Shown piece after piece: positions 11,806 to 22,277 of a stretch of 64,000 bases of DNA. Positions within the stretch are counted from its first letter, which is position 1; each line of letters begins with the position of its first letter. A model generated the notes under the pieces. It saw only the letters and a list, made by a program, of their open reading frames with translations. It had not been told where the DNA came from and searched no databases. The stretch is from NCBI GenBank assembly GCA_950295325.1, contig OX485809.1, positions 10,540,001-10,604,000 of the forward strand, in the 5' to 3' direction. The position numbers and the translations under genes were made by a program. The DNA is from Polytrichum commune (taxonomy: Eukaryota > Streptophyta > Polytrichopsida > Polytrichales > Polytrichaceae).

Positions 11806-12573
11806 TCAAATCAATTTATTGAGTTTGGCGAGCCTCATAATGCTCTTGAATACATTATCACGGGGGCTTAAACCCACATTGCCGATGGGGTTGGACCTAA
11901 CAAAAAATGGTATGCTACCGGCGTGGACAACAAGCCTTCTAAGGTAAGGCGCTAGCGTATCGACCAAAAACGTGTCGTTCCTATCGCCGGTCCAAGTGGC
12001 GGGGAAGATGACGTTCCCCGGGGGGTTCAAGACGCTTTTGGTGGGGCTGTCGTCGACGAGGACGGTGTTCTCGGGGGTCGGCCACCACCCGTGGGGTACC
12101 CCCTGCAACCGGGGGATGCCCCGCCACAGTCTTGACCTCAGGACCTTGAGGAATTGTTGTCCTCCGCCACGACCGCCGAACTTTGGAACCGGCATACCCT
12201 TTTCGTCAAGCAATTCATCGCAATCCTCTTGGCCGAGGATGAGGCAAGGCCTCGGAAGATCGCGGAAGAGGAAGTCGACGATTGGCTCGGTGTTCTTCAT
12301 GACCATGGAGCTCCACACAATGACGTGAGCTACATCGAGCACCTCTCGAAGGAAGTCACGCAGGCCGGGACGGGCGCGGACAGCCTTGCGGTTAATGAGC
12401 GTGTCGAGCTCTCCGTCGTAGTCCCTTTCGTCGGGGTGACGGAAGGGACGCGTGGGGACCCGGGGGATGTGTTCGGTGTGACACAACACCCCGTTTAGGT
12501 CGAACACGACGAACGGTTTGTTTCGGGTAAGACGTCCACTGGTCGAGGGTTTCCGACCTATCTCCGGGGGATC
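11806..12573 (-). CDS. FCP1/NIF-type HAD phosphatase-like protein (main exon)
   Basis: A 3' splice site (ATCACAG before 12573) opens an exon in the frame that reads KPFVVFDLNGVLCHTEH. This is HAD motif I, with Asn where the second Asp of DxDx(T/V) normally sits. Motif II-like VIVWSSM and motif III/IV NTVLVDDSPTKS follow, so the FCP1/SCP (NIF) core is complete, ending in LAKLNKLI and a stop. Enzymes of this fold dephosphorylate Ser/Thr in proteins such as the RNA polymerase II tail; the Asp-to-Asn change makes activity uncertain. The upstream exon with the start codon was not found. Three ACGAACG palindromes lie in the presumed upstream intron or leader, and the gene directly follows the ParB/methyltransferase-like gene on the same strand. 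Confidence 0.65.
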   Translation of the reverse strand, partial: DPPEIGRKPSTSGRLTRNKPFVVFDLNGVLCHTEHIPRVPTRPFRHPDERDYDGELDTLINRKAVRARPGLRDFLREVLDVAHVIVWSSMVMKNTEPIVDFLFRDLPRPCLILGQEDCDELLDEKGMPVPKFGGRGGGQQFLKVLRSRLWRGIPRLQGVPHGWWPTPENTVLVDDSPTKSVLNPPGNVIFPATWTGDRNDTFLVDTLAPYLRRLVVHAGSIPFFVRSNPIGNVGLSPRDNVFKSIMRLAKLNKLI

Positions 12574-12690
12574 CTGTGATTAACAACTCGACTAGTTTAA
12601 TTCTATGATCCAATAAATAACATTGCATTAAGGAAAAGACGATTATGCGAGGAAAATAGTGCAAGGAGAATGTGGTCAAGTGCAGACTTG

Positions 12691-12796
12691 CGAACGAGCG
12701 TTCGTGAATGAAGGCTGGGGTGGCGCATCATTTACGAACGCTCGTTCGTGAAGGAGGTGGACAGATGGTCGCACCCTTTTACGAACGGGCGTTCGT
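12691..12796. promoter_or_regulatory. Palindrome cluster 1 (three ACGAACGNNCGTTCGT sites)
   Basis: Sites: core at 12691-12704 (spacer AG), 12734-12749 (spacer CT) and 12781-12796 (spacer GG). The half-sites are intact and the central two bases differ each time. They lie between the stop of the ParB/methyltransferase-like gene (12991) and the HAD exon (12573). Confidence 0.8.
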
Positions 12797-13026
12797 TAAT
12801 GAGGTGGGTGTGAAAGTGTAATGATGCGCATGAACATACATAATACAAGATGCGATACGATACAATAAGTTTGGGAGATGCGACGCAAAGATCATCTGCT
12901 CATATATTAATTCGGTGAATATTTACAATTGTCTCACGTGATAATTTTTCACAGTTTCCTATGGCAAATACATGCTGTGTTCTACAAAATTTATCGGGCT
13001 AAGGGTCCACGTAGAGAAGGGTCCTC

Positions 13027-14002
13027 TGTCGCGCACCTCTCCATGAGGAGTGGCCGAAACACCATGGGCACAAGGGGGACCCCGGAGTGACACCCGGGAC
13101 TTGTGGCGCCGTTGGTGAGAGGGCCCAAGTGATCCTAGTGTGGGTGAGGGCCCCGGGCGTTGGGAACGCCTCCCACCCACGAAGACTAGGAGGCATGAGG
13201 GTGAGGCCATGAGCTATGCGTAGCTCATGGCGTGGTGATTCTAGAATGCTCAAGATCACCTCAATCGGAGGTGTGAGCTAGGAGTTATGGCCATTTGAGT
13301 GGGGTGCTGTCCCGGGACAGCGCCCTGGTACAGCAGTGCCTGGGAGTGATTCCCGGGACTGCCAAGGTTCAAACAGGCATAACTTCCTCAAGACTTGCCT
13401 GAATGGGGCAAGTGAGGAGTCCATCGGCATCTACGTGAAGCGTAGATGAGGATGGAGTGGTTGGTTGTTATGATCAGACATCATACAAGGAAGTTATGAT
13501 GGTCTGAAGCTGCTGGGGGGGTTCTAGGCCCAGCACCTAAGGGAAAATGTCCACTTGGCCCCAACTCTTGGTAGAGAGACAAGAGGTTGGTTGGCGGTGG
13601 GGTAGGGGCTCCGTGTAGAGTCCTAGAGGCTTATATGGGTGAGGTGGTGTGGCCTCACCCACCCGAGGCCGAACGGCATGGCCTCCATGGGCTTTGGCCT
13701 ATTGTGAGGCCATAGTTGCCTAGTATGGTTCGGGTTGTTGTAGTGTTGCTCCGGCAACGCGATGATCAACATAAGATTGGACTTCCATGGATGGAAGTCC
13801 ACATTGGGGAAATGGGTTACCGATTAAGGGGTGAGTCCCGAAAGCAAAGTAGGAGGGTTGGTTCCCTCCTATGAACTATTGGTCCGGGGTTAGAGGAGCT
13901 AACCATTAGCATGGCGGTATGCGAAGGGTTAGCCACTCGTAACCTTTGCTAGAATTGAAAATTGGCAAGATGGTCAAGGGGGGGCTAGCAAGGGTTGCGA
14001 CA
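13027..14002 (+). repeat. 5' LTR of element A
   Basis: 976 bp with matching ends TGTCGC...GCGACA. It contains several near-perfect hairpin-forming blocks (for example GCTGTCCCGGGACAGC near 13309) and a TATATGGG promoter-like box near 13632. Short open frames inside it recur in every LTR copy and are not genes. Confidence 0.9.
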
Positions 14003-14004
14003 TT

Positions 14005-14016
14005 TGGTATCAGAGC
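14005..14016 (+). promoter_or_regulatory. Primer binding site, initiator Met tRNA
   Basis: TGGTATCAGAGC, two bases after the LTR end, is complementary to the 3' end of plant initiator Met tRNA. The same site follows the LTRs at 47791, 53970 and 59181. Confidence 0.9.
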
Positions 14017-14039
14017 AGGGTTCCAAATTTTGAGCTCGC

Positions 14040-14900
14040 ACTTTGAGGGAAACATGGCTATCAAAAAATGCAGGTTGTGATGGTGAGCCCGTGGTTTCCA
14101 AAAGGTTGTGAGGCTTAAATTGGAACAAGGATCATGTGCAAGTGGAGTTTGACCATACCATTGGTTCTAATGACAATGGTGGGCACTAAGGTGGATTCGG
14201 TAAGGAAAATGAAGGAGTGCCTTGAAAAGGGCTCCCACAAACCTCCAAAAGTATTTGGGGCCTAGAATACCGAATGCACCTAAAACCTTGGAGGGTATTA
14301 ATTTTGGATTGAAATTCCAATTTGAAATGCTTAAAAGATGGTGATGTTGGAATTGGTGCAAATGAGGCACCCGGGGCCTCTTAAGGCCTATGTGCGCTAT
14401 TCAAACGCACAAGTGAAGGATACACCTAAAATGGACGACCTTGTGAGACATGCATCGTTTTAGGTGGGAATTCAAAAGCGGGTGGTGAATTCCATGTCCG
14501 AGTCCCCAAAGCTTCTTGAGGACGTATCGGGAATCTTTAAGATTTGAAGAACATTGAAGTCGATGGTCCTAAAAAGAAGTTCGACGGCGTACCACCATGA
14601 AGTGGGTTTAGCCGGAAAAGGTCCCAAGGAAATGAGCGCAAGTAGTTTGGCCCATTATACCAAGGCAAATCATGCTAGCTCGTGCCGTGGACGAAATGTG
14701 AGAAGGTGGTTGGTGGTACCAAGCTAGATCATATTTGTGCCACGGACGGAGTGTTAAAAGTTGGCCTTGCGGACCAAGCCAAACTCATGGTGTTGCCGAG
14801 GACCAAATGTTAGACGATGGCTTTGTGGCCAAGGCTAGTAGCCTTAAGCCAAGGCCAACTATTTTATATCTTGAGGCTCAAATGAATGGGACAAACGTCT
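14040..14900 (+). pseudogene. Gag-like region of element A
   Basis: Interrupted coding resembling a gag region, recognised mainly by conservation with the other three copies. The stretch 14690-14830 is a degenerate minisatellite of about 57-63 bp units built on (C/T)G(G/C)ACGGA(A/G)TGTTAGAAGGT. No zinc knuckle could be identified. Confidence 0.45.
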
Positions 14901-14963
14901 AATGGGTTGACAAAGAGGCAAGCCATGCCTTCTTGAGCCCAAAACTCATAAGGGAGTTGGGGC

Positions 14964-15353
14964 TTGCCGATTGGTAGAGCGGGCAAGCCCACCAAGGTGC
15001 GGTTTGGAAAGGGCAAACCGCATGAGACAAAGGAGGCCGCGATGCATGTAACCTTTCAATGTGGGACATTGGATTTTTGTCAAAATTTCACACCAAGTGA
15101 AATAGATGAAATGCATGTCATTGTGAAGGCCGCCTTCTTTGAAACTCACATGATAGATGTGAGGTGCAAGCCGGTGTGCTTGCGGTGCATTATGATGTGT
15201 CATAATGGCAAAGAATTGAAGTTCAAATTGACAAGGACTCCTATGGTACGAGGATCTAAGTTGAATTTGGTCTTAATGGACCAAATGAAAAATAGAAAGC
15301 ATAATAGTCGTGGTTCAATTGGAGCAACTCCAAGGAACGTATGGGGAGGCTAG
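14964..15353 (+). pseudogene. Protease-like region of element A
   Basis: The 129-codon frame includes VTFQCGTLDFCQNFTPSEID and AAFFETHMIDVRCKPVCLRC, conserved in all four copies. Its place between the gag-like and RT/RNase H parts suggests the protease or a linker. The aspartic protease DTG/DSG triad is not visible, so the name rests on position only. Confidence 0.4.
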
Positions 15354-15359
15354 GAAAGA

Positions 15360-16345
15360 TGGGCCTCCCCCAAACAACATTGGTGTGATGTTGGTGAGAT
15401 ACAAGGATGTATTCACCAATTGTTGCCCAAAAAGTTACCGCCAAGGAGTGGAAAATAACTTTGCTCAACGAGAGATTGAGTTCTGAAGGTATGTGGTGAC
15501 AAAAGAAGTTGGTGGACGAACATGAAGAATGTCAAGGCAATCCAAAAGGATAATTGGTCCTTCATTCAAAAATGGCTTAGGTCATTTGTTGGCCTAGCCA
15601 ACTACTACCACCACTTCATTCGAGAGTTTTCTAAGGTTGCTAGGACCTTATTCAACTTATTGAGGAAAATGGCTATCCCAAGAGTGGAATGAGCCTTGCC
15701 ACCAAGCTTTTTGGGGAGCTTAAGACCAAGTTCTCTTCGCCACCCGTGCTCAAGTTTGCGAAATTTGACAAACCTTTTGAGATGCATACGGGGGCAAGTG
15801 ACTTTACCATTGGCGGATGTTGATCCAAGATGGATGCCCATTGCATATGGGAGCATTAAGCTTAAAGGTTGTCAAACCTTGTGCGACTTGTGAAAGAAAT
15901 GGCTATCTTAAGAGTGGGATGAGCCTTGCCCCCAAAGTCTTTGGGGAGCTTAATACAAAGTTGTCTTTGCCACCCGTGTTCAAGTTCGCGGAGCTTGACA
16001 AACCTTTTGAGGTGAATACGGGGTGGCGAGTGACTTTGCCATTGGCGGATGGTTAATGTAAGATGGATGGCCATTGCATATGAGAGCGTTAAGCTTGATG
16101 GTTATCCGACCTTATCCGACTTGTGAAAGAAATGGCTATCCCAAGAGTGGGATGAGCCTTGCCACCAAGTCTTTAGGGAGCTTGAGAGCAAGTGTTCTTA
16201 GACGCCCGTGCTCAAGTTCGCGGAGCTTGACAAACCTTTTGAGGTGCATACGGGGTTGATTAACTTTGCCAATGGCGGATTGTTGATGTAAGATGGATGG
16301 CCATTGCATATGGGAGCATGAAGCTCGATGGTTGTCAAAGAAGAC
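15360..16345 (+). pseudogene. RT remnant and triplicated RNase H region of element A
   Basis: At about 15451 the RT N-terminal segment (LPP.R) is joined directly to the segment that normally follows the YxDD palm (FAQ.EIEF), so the whole catalytic palm is missing. The RT/RNase H border (SFVGLANYYHHFIRE) follows. Then a 230 bp unit of RNase H (W...W, ELKTKFSS, VLKFAELDKPFEVHTG, IAYGSIKL) occurs three times in tandem from about 15667 to 16345, each with its own stop or frameshift. Confidence 0.75.
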
Positions 16346-16479
16346 AACCAACTCATGACAAAGAACTTCTTTGTTGTAGTGCATTGCTTGAAGATGTGGC
16401 GACACTATTTGGGGTCGCACAAAGCAAAGGTCTACATGGACAATGTGTCCTAAAAGAATTTTGACATTCAAGCGCAAGT

Positions 16480-17620
16480 AAGCGCCAAGTCATTGCGGTG
16501 GCATGATAGTTTGGCGCTTATGAAGGTGGATTTGATCCACAAACCGGACCGTGGAAATGTGGTGCCGGATGCGCGAAGTAGACCGGATGAGTTCCAAGCA
16601 ATGAGAACCATCCAAACCTTGTGGCTAATGTGTGCCGGCGAAGGAAACTTGTGATGCAAGATACGGGAGGGGTAAATTAACTACCCCAAAAGCACAAAAA
16701 CTTTTAGGTGAACTTCGCAAGAGCAAGGTGCTCAAAGAGGTTAAGTTGGTGGACGGATTGTTCAAGTGCAAGCAAAGTTGGGTGTATGTGCCACAAGGCA
16801 AGTTGAGGCTATCGGTTTTGAAGGAGGAATTTGATAGTCCTATTGCCGGCCTTAGAGGAGAAAGAAAAAACCGCCATAGAATGGTGTCATGGAGGTACCA
16901 TTGGCGGTGCATAAAGGAAAATATAACCCACTTTGTGAAGGCGTGAATAAAGTGCCAAGTGAACCGAGCCTCTTACTAAAAGCAAGGCGGTTTCTTGCAA
17001 CCGTGCCTATTCCGTCGGCGCCATGGCATAGTATGTGCATGGACTTGATCACAAGTTTGCCGGAGTCACATGGGTATGATGCCATCTTGTTGATGGTAGA
17101 GCGGTTTGCCAAGTTGGCACACATGGTGCCGATTGTGGGAACCGCCACCGCGTTGGAGACCGCATAGCTTTTTCTCAAAGGATGGTTGAGGCACCACGGG
17201 TTGCCAAGAGTGATTGTGTGGGATCAAGATCCAAAGTTCACAAGTGCATTTTCAATGCATTTCTCTAAGGAGGTCGGAATGAAACTAAGGTTTAGCACGG
17301 TCTTACATTCCCAAATGAATGGGAAAGCGGAGCATGTGAATGGAGTCTTGAAGCAATACTTGAGGAACTTGGTGGGGGCGGACCAAGGAGATTGGGCGGA
17401 CTATGTGGGTCGAGCGGAGTGTAATTGCAATGTAGCCACGCACTTGGCTACCAAGGGGTGGTCTTTGGTGGTGGCTTATGGAGTGGATGCGCTCCAACCT
17501 ATTAACCTAGCTCTCGAGGGGGCACATTCAACACTAGAGTTCAACCAAGATGGTGAGGACTTGGCCAAGGATGGTAAACAAGTCTTGGAGATGACCAAGT
17601 TGTTGGTGGAGAAAGCCTGA
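16480..17620 (+). pseudogene. Integrase of element A
   Basis: The zinc-binding region is broken: the first Cys of the CxxC pair is a TGA (HFVKA, stop, then KCQVNRASY). The core keeps MDLITSLPESHGYDAILL, VWDQDPKFTSAFSMHF and GKAEHVNGVLKQYLRNL, so three acidic catalytic positions are recognisable. A TAG stop sits between the first and second parts (after TATALETA, about 17165). Copies at 52.7 and 62.5 kb share these stops. Confidence 0.75.
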
Positions 17621-17739
17621 AGGTGCTACGGAGTGCAAATCAATGCCGGGAGACGCGAAGTGGAGTATGAGGTGGGCCAATAAGGTGTTGTTGAATGTGG
17701 ACAACTTCACCTTGCCCAAAGGCCTTACTCCAAAAGTTC

Positions 17740-18145
17740 ATGTCCAAAATTGGAGCTTCGTTTTCCATTGTGGAACAAGTGTTCAAGGACATGTATAAGT
17801 TGGAATTACCGCCGGAGATCAAAGTGCATCCGACATTTCATGTCTCATTACGAAAGTCATTTTAGGACGACACCTTGTGGCCCGAACACAAGCAAGTGGT
17901 TAGGCCACGTCCCGACCTTGTGGAGGTCATTTGGAACATGAGGTAAGAGGGCATCCTCAAGTGTAGGAAGCCCAAGTGAAAATGAAAGAAAAAGTACAAA
18001 GGAATACTTGGTGAAATGGTGAGGATACCATAAGAAAGAAGCCGTTTGGGTAGCGGCAAGAGACATGATGAACGCCAAGGAATTGGTAAAGCACTTTGAA
18101 GAAACTAAGGCTACACATTCCAATAAAATGAAGCGTAGGCATTGA
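17740..18145 (+). pseudogene. GPY/F-like tail and chromodomain remnant of element A
   Basis: The segment LPPEIKVHPTFHVSLRKSF ends in TAG. After a gap a chromodomain remnant reads EYLVKW, TGA, GYHKKEAVWVAARDM, with the stop inside the aromatic core. The same TGA is present in the copy near 63.4 kb. Confidence 0.65.
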
Positions 18146-18958
18146 TGAGGACATCAATCTCCTTTACTGGGGGAGAGACGCTAGTAGCACACTTAGCTTC
18201 AAGGCTAATTGCTCCACAACATGAACTTGTTCTTTGGCTTGAGGGAATAAAGTCCAAACTTTAGTGGTGCAAAGAGAAAAGTACGAGATGAGGTCCTAGT
18301 CTTGTACTTGTGCTTGGTTAGTGGAAGAGGGGGAATAGATATGCCAAACTAGGTTGGGTAAGCCGAGTAATTGGGGCCATGGCTAGGAGGGGCCTTGGAT
18401 AAAACCAAAAAACTTCTTAGCCGTGGGCTTGTCCGGGCGGGGACAAGGTGATGGCGCGTGCTCATAAAAGTGCTACCCGCGAGCTAACGAAAGTTGGCGC
18501 ATGGGAGTCATGAACCCATGTCTCGAAAGAGCAAAGTGGGAACCGAGTCGGGCGGGACTTGGCATCACCCCCGTGCGATCGAGGCGTGGCTTAACAATGG
18601 AAAGCCATCTCGGAGTTGCAACCGAGACAACTTAGTGGAAGCGTTGAGGTCTCGCCTAGATTTGTCACGTTAGGCTAGTGGAGCCTAACGGGGGAGGCCC
18701 CAAAGGAGGGGCAACCCAAGTGAGTCCCAAAGTAGGTGGGTCTAGTGTAGGTTAGGTCCTTGGAAGAGAGATCCAAGGTCGCTAACGGACCACCTAAGAA
18801 CGACACCTTTGTGACTATGCCAAATTTGAAGATGCATTGTGGGGGTCGCGCCCTAAGGTAAACACAATGCCGCACCATAGAGGATGGCAACTTGAGAATT
18901 GGTGTGCCGACTACGAGTATAGTCGATGAGGGCATCGACTCCGTTTGGTGGGGGTGAG

Positions 18959-19931
18959 TGTCGCGCACCTCTCCATGAGGAGTGGCCGAAACACCATGGG
19001 CACAAGGGGGACCCCGGAGTGACACCCGGGACTTGTGGCGCCGTTGGTGAGAGGGCCCAAGTGATCCTAGTGTGGGTGAGGGCCCCGGGCGTTGGGAACG
19101 CCTCCCACCCACGAAGACTAGGAGGCATGAGGGTGAGGCCATGAGCTATGCGTAGCTCATGGCGTGGTGATTCTAGAATGCTCAAGATCACCTCAATCGG
19201 AGGTGTGAGCTAGGAGTTATGGCCATTTGAGTGGGGTGCTGTCCCGGGACAGCGCCCTGGTACAGCAGTGCCTGGGAGTGATTCCCGGGACTGCCAAGGT
19301 TCAAACAGGCATAACTTCCTCAAGACTTGCCTGAATGGGGCAAGTGAGGAGTCCATCGGCATCTACGTGAAGCGTAGATGAGGATGGAGTGGTTGGTTGT
19401 TATGATCAGACATCATACAAGGAAGTTATGATGGTCTGAAGCTGCTGGGGGGGTTCTAGGCCCAGCACCTAAGGGAAAATGTCCACTTGGCCCCAACTCT
19501 TGGTAGAGAGACAAGAGGTTGGTTGGCGGTGGGGTAGGGGCTCCGTGTAGAGTCCTAGAGGCTTATATGGGTGAGGTGGTGTGGCCTCACCCACCCGAGG
19601 CCGAACGGCATGGCCTCCATGGGCTTTGGCCTATTGTGAGGCCATAGTTGCCTAGTATGGTTCGGGTTGTTGTAGTGTTGCTCCGGCAACGCGATGATCA
19701 ACATAAGATTGGACTTCCATGGATGGAAGTCCACATTGGGGAAATGGGTTACCGATTAAGGGGTGAGTCCCGAAAGCAAAGTAGGAGGGTTGGTTCCCTC
19801 CTATGAACTATTGGTCCGGGGTTAGAGGAGCTAACCATTAGCATGGCGGTATGCGAAGGGTTAGCCACTCGTAACCTTTGCTAGAATTGAAAATTGGCAA
19901 GATGGTCAAGGGGGGGCTAGCAAGGGTTGCG
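18959..19931 (+). repeat. 3' LTR of element A
   Basis: 973 bp, indistinguishable by eye from the 5' LTR but ending GGGTTGCG, so the final ACA is missing. It is preceded by the purine-rich GGTGGGGGTGAG. CCTC at 19932 is the duplicated target. Confidence 0.9.
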
Positions 19932-20649
19932 CCTCCTGCATGCGGGCCATATTTCTTGCACTCTCCTCTGCCGCAGCCGCCATTTCCTCCTTCATTTTTT
20001 GCTCTAGCTTGGCATTCAGCTCGGCAACTGTCAGCGCCTCCTCCTTCACCCGCTTGTTCTTGTCGTAATCGACCCCCAGCTCCGCCATGATGTCCATGTC
20101 CCCCTCGTCCTCGTCGGACACCTCGATGATTGTTCCCTCAGGCAACTCCACGTACGGCGTCTTCTTCATCCTCCTCCTCGTGTTTCGGAAGAGGTCCAAG
20201 GATGGACGCGAGCGTTGGTCGAGGAGGTCAAGGGTCTCCATCCTCGGAACAACGACGGGCCTTGGAGACACTGAAGTCGAGCAGCCTCCAGGCGTGCCGA
20301 AGGGTTCAGCACCAGACACTCTTGCGGGGAGGACATCCTGGGTGGCACCCGCCGAGGATCCAGTACATCCAGCCGGGGTCCCTTGGTATTCCGAAGGCTC
20401 CCCCGATGGGGCCAACAACCGGAGAGGGGTGACATCCAAAGCCTGGAGGATGGCATCGACGTTGACGGAGGGGCCAGGCTCGTCATCGTCTGTTTCCATG
20501 GGAGGCATGCCTTCGTCGGCCTGCATGTTGAAGTCCGTTCTGGGCACGGACATATCAGCTAGGTCCATCATCGACGCTTTTGTCCTGTGGAACTTGTAAT
20601 CCTCCTCGTCGACGGCGTCAATGTATGTGTTCACGCACAGCCCCAGCAT
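19932..20649 (-). pseudogene. Exon 3 (5' part): acidic/coiled-coil tail, interrupted by LTR element
   Basis: The 3' splice site ATCTCAG precedes MLGLCVNTYIDAVDEED. The middle is Pro/Ser-rich. Near the end is TIIEVSDEDEGD, a hydrophobic core plus acidic run like a SUMO-interacting motif, followed by a predicted coiled coil (LNAKLEQKMKEEMAAAAEES). At 19932 the exon runs into the LTR of the inserted element. Its last codons and a TAA stop lie at 13026-12991, on the far side of the insertion. Confidence 0.65.
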
Positions 20650-20680
20650 CTGAGATACAAAGGCAAAAATTCAGTCATAT

Positions 20681-20813
20681 ACGAACGCGCGTTCGTAAAC
20701 ATAAAGGCTTCGAGCGAGGAAATATTAACAAAACAATTCACAAAACAATCATAAGTATCGGTTGCCCATAATAAATTGTTTGGAACATACAGTGTTTACG
20801 AACGAGCGTTCGT
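20681..20813. promoter_or_regulatory. Palindrome cluster 2 (two sites in intron 2)
   Basis: Perfect ACGAACGNNCGTTCGT at 20681-20696 (spacer CG) and 20798-20813 (spacer AG), near the two ends of the 188 bp second intron of the ParB/methyltransferase-like gene. Confidence 0.85.
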
Positions 20814-20837
20814 AAAAAGTGGTGTGAGATGGCTTAC

Positions 20838-22162
20838 CATGGCCGCGTACATAAATTTGCTGCCCCCAAATACGTTGTAGACAGTCTCGCCAGTCATCGC
20901 CAAACCCTGCAATATGGAGATGTAGAACTCCATCCTCAGCTCCAGCGCTGGGAAGACAGTGTACAAAGTCTCCTGGAAGAGATCCTTTGGAGGTGGGTGA
21001 GGGATGTTGTATATCTTCTTGAATGTGTTGTTCGCCTTTATGGGTGCTCGCCCATTCCTAAGCGCATTGTACGTCAAGAAGATGAGGCTCACCGCTCCCA
21101 CCTGCTTGTTGCCTCTGGCCTCGTTTATGGCAACAATCCCCTCCGTCTTCGCTGGCACGTATGTGCTGTGGAAGATGTTGTACTCGAACTTGATCTTGTT
21201 CTCATACAAATCGATGACGTCGGATTGCTTCTCCTGCTCCACAATCCACAGCCATACGTGCGGCTCCTCATGGTCGGAGATTTGTGCTCCATGAATTTCG
21301 CCATGAAAGGGTTGTAGAAAGGCTCCCCCTTCGCGCCCTGTCGCGAGGCACCGGGGATCCCTCTGAAGTCGATGACTGCGAAGGGACAACCCCTTCGATC
21401 CTCCCTGACCTCGGACCTGCTGAAGGTGCCATCCCACTTGGAAAACGTGGTCCTCTCCAGCCCCGTGGTCACCACACAAAATCTCGCAACGCCCTCGAAT
21501 GTGGCGTTACGTTTCCTCTCCAAGAAGGAGATGTACCGCTGCAGCTCCTCGGGTTCTGTCTCGGTCTTCTTGGCCCTCTTATTGCCCTTGAGTTTCAGAA
21601 CGGTGATGTGCTCTTTCACTAGGCTTCGCATTGAGGCCCCGTTGATGTTGTAACGCGACTTGAACACCTTCCAATTGGCCCAGTTGATGTCGCCGTCGGC
21701 AAGGAAGAGGTGCATCTTTGGCACGAGAGCGCTAAGCTCTCGCATCGCAGATGTCTTCATCTTCCTATGCTCACACCACTCCTTGATGGAGTATGTTCCG
21801 GGCTTATGCTTGGGCCTCTTCAAAAAAATCTTGGGATATGGGATTGTTCTCCCAACTGTGTTCCCAAGTACATGAACCGCGCAGCGCTGAAGTTCGGACT
21901 CCGTGAGTCCTTGCAGGGACTTGAAAAACTCCCTTAGGAGTGGAGGGGCCTCTCCGGTCTTGTCCGAGCTGTATTTCTCCTCGGTGTCGGGGTTCACGAG
22001 ATCGCCCGAGCTGTGCGCGTCAAAAAATTGGGTCCACAACTCCCAAGTGTCCCTGTTGCAGCAGATGAGACGGAGCTCACCCTTCAGCTCAAGTACTGAC
22101 TTTGTGGTGGTGGACTTCATATCGATAGAGGAAAATTTGTCCACCATCGCATCGCAAAATGC
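20838..22162 (-). pseudogene. Exon 2: degenerate beta-class DNA methyltransferase-like fold, one frameshift
   Basis: The exon opens AFCDAMVDKFSSIDMKS in phase 0 and ends MYAAM at donor GTAAGC. It is 1325 bp, one base short of a whole number of codons. The frame changes at an A-run near 21281-21283, between FMAKFMEH and ISDHEEPHVWLWI, so a single-base deletion or assembly error is likely. The C-terminal half resembles the end of beta-class amino-methyltransferases: a VWLW strand, then LELRMEFYISILQGL and TGETVYNVFGGSKFMYAAM, which mirrors the G..VLDPFAGSGT..AA SAM-binding motif. The expected catalytic (D/N)PP(Y/W) motif is absent; VIDFRGIPG sits roughly where it would be. It is probably a binding or structural relic rather than an active methylase. 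Confidence 0.55.
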
Positions 22163-22198
22163 CTACAATGCGAAACAAATGTCAGTGTTGCTCTAAAT

Positions 22199-22277
22199 AC
22201 GAACGCACGTTCGTGAAATGGAAACTTCATGAAAAATAGAAAATTGAATGCAGTGACTTTTACGAACGTTCGTTCGT
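22199..22277. promoter_or_regulatory. Palindrome cluster 3 (two sites in intron 1)
   Basis: Perfect sites at 22199-22214 (spacer CA) and 22262-22277 (spacer TT) inside the 123 bp first intron. Together they occupy about a quarter of the intron. Confidence 0.85.

Larger units (their letters stand above)
13027..19931 (+). mobile_element. Element A: RT-less non-autonomous Ty3/gypsy LTR retroelement inserted in exon 3
   Basis: The 5' LTR (13027-14002) and 3' LTR (18959-19931) show no difference I can find by eye except that the 3' copy lacks its last three bases. CCTC flanks both sides (13023-13026 and 19932-19935), consistent with a 4-5 bp target duplication. A PBS for initiator Met tRNA follows the 5' LTR and a purine-rich tract precedes the 3' LTR. 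The interior has gag-like, protease-like, RNase H, integrase and chromodomain remnants, all with stops, and no RT palm. Its reading direction opposes the host gene. Movement must have relied on enzymes supplied in trans (inference). Confidence 0.9.

Noticed and set aside
11420-11947. Plus-strand GC-rich open frame opposite the HAD and Pro-rich region.
   Set aside because: Gly/Arg/Val-rich composition typical of the shadow of GC-rich coding on the other strand.
12959-13259. Open frames inside the LTRs (recurring near 13.0, 18.9, 46.8, 53.0, 56.8 and 58.2 kb).
   Set aside because: They are the same LTR sequence each time, lie across U3/R hairpins and show no domain; repeat copies, not genes.
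16940-18040. In-frame TGA at a Cys position of integrase suggested selenocysteine or stop-codon recoding.
   Set aside because: Other stops in the same element (TAG, and TGA inside the chromodomain core) fall at unrelated residues; ordinary decay in a non-autonomous family explains them better.
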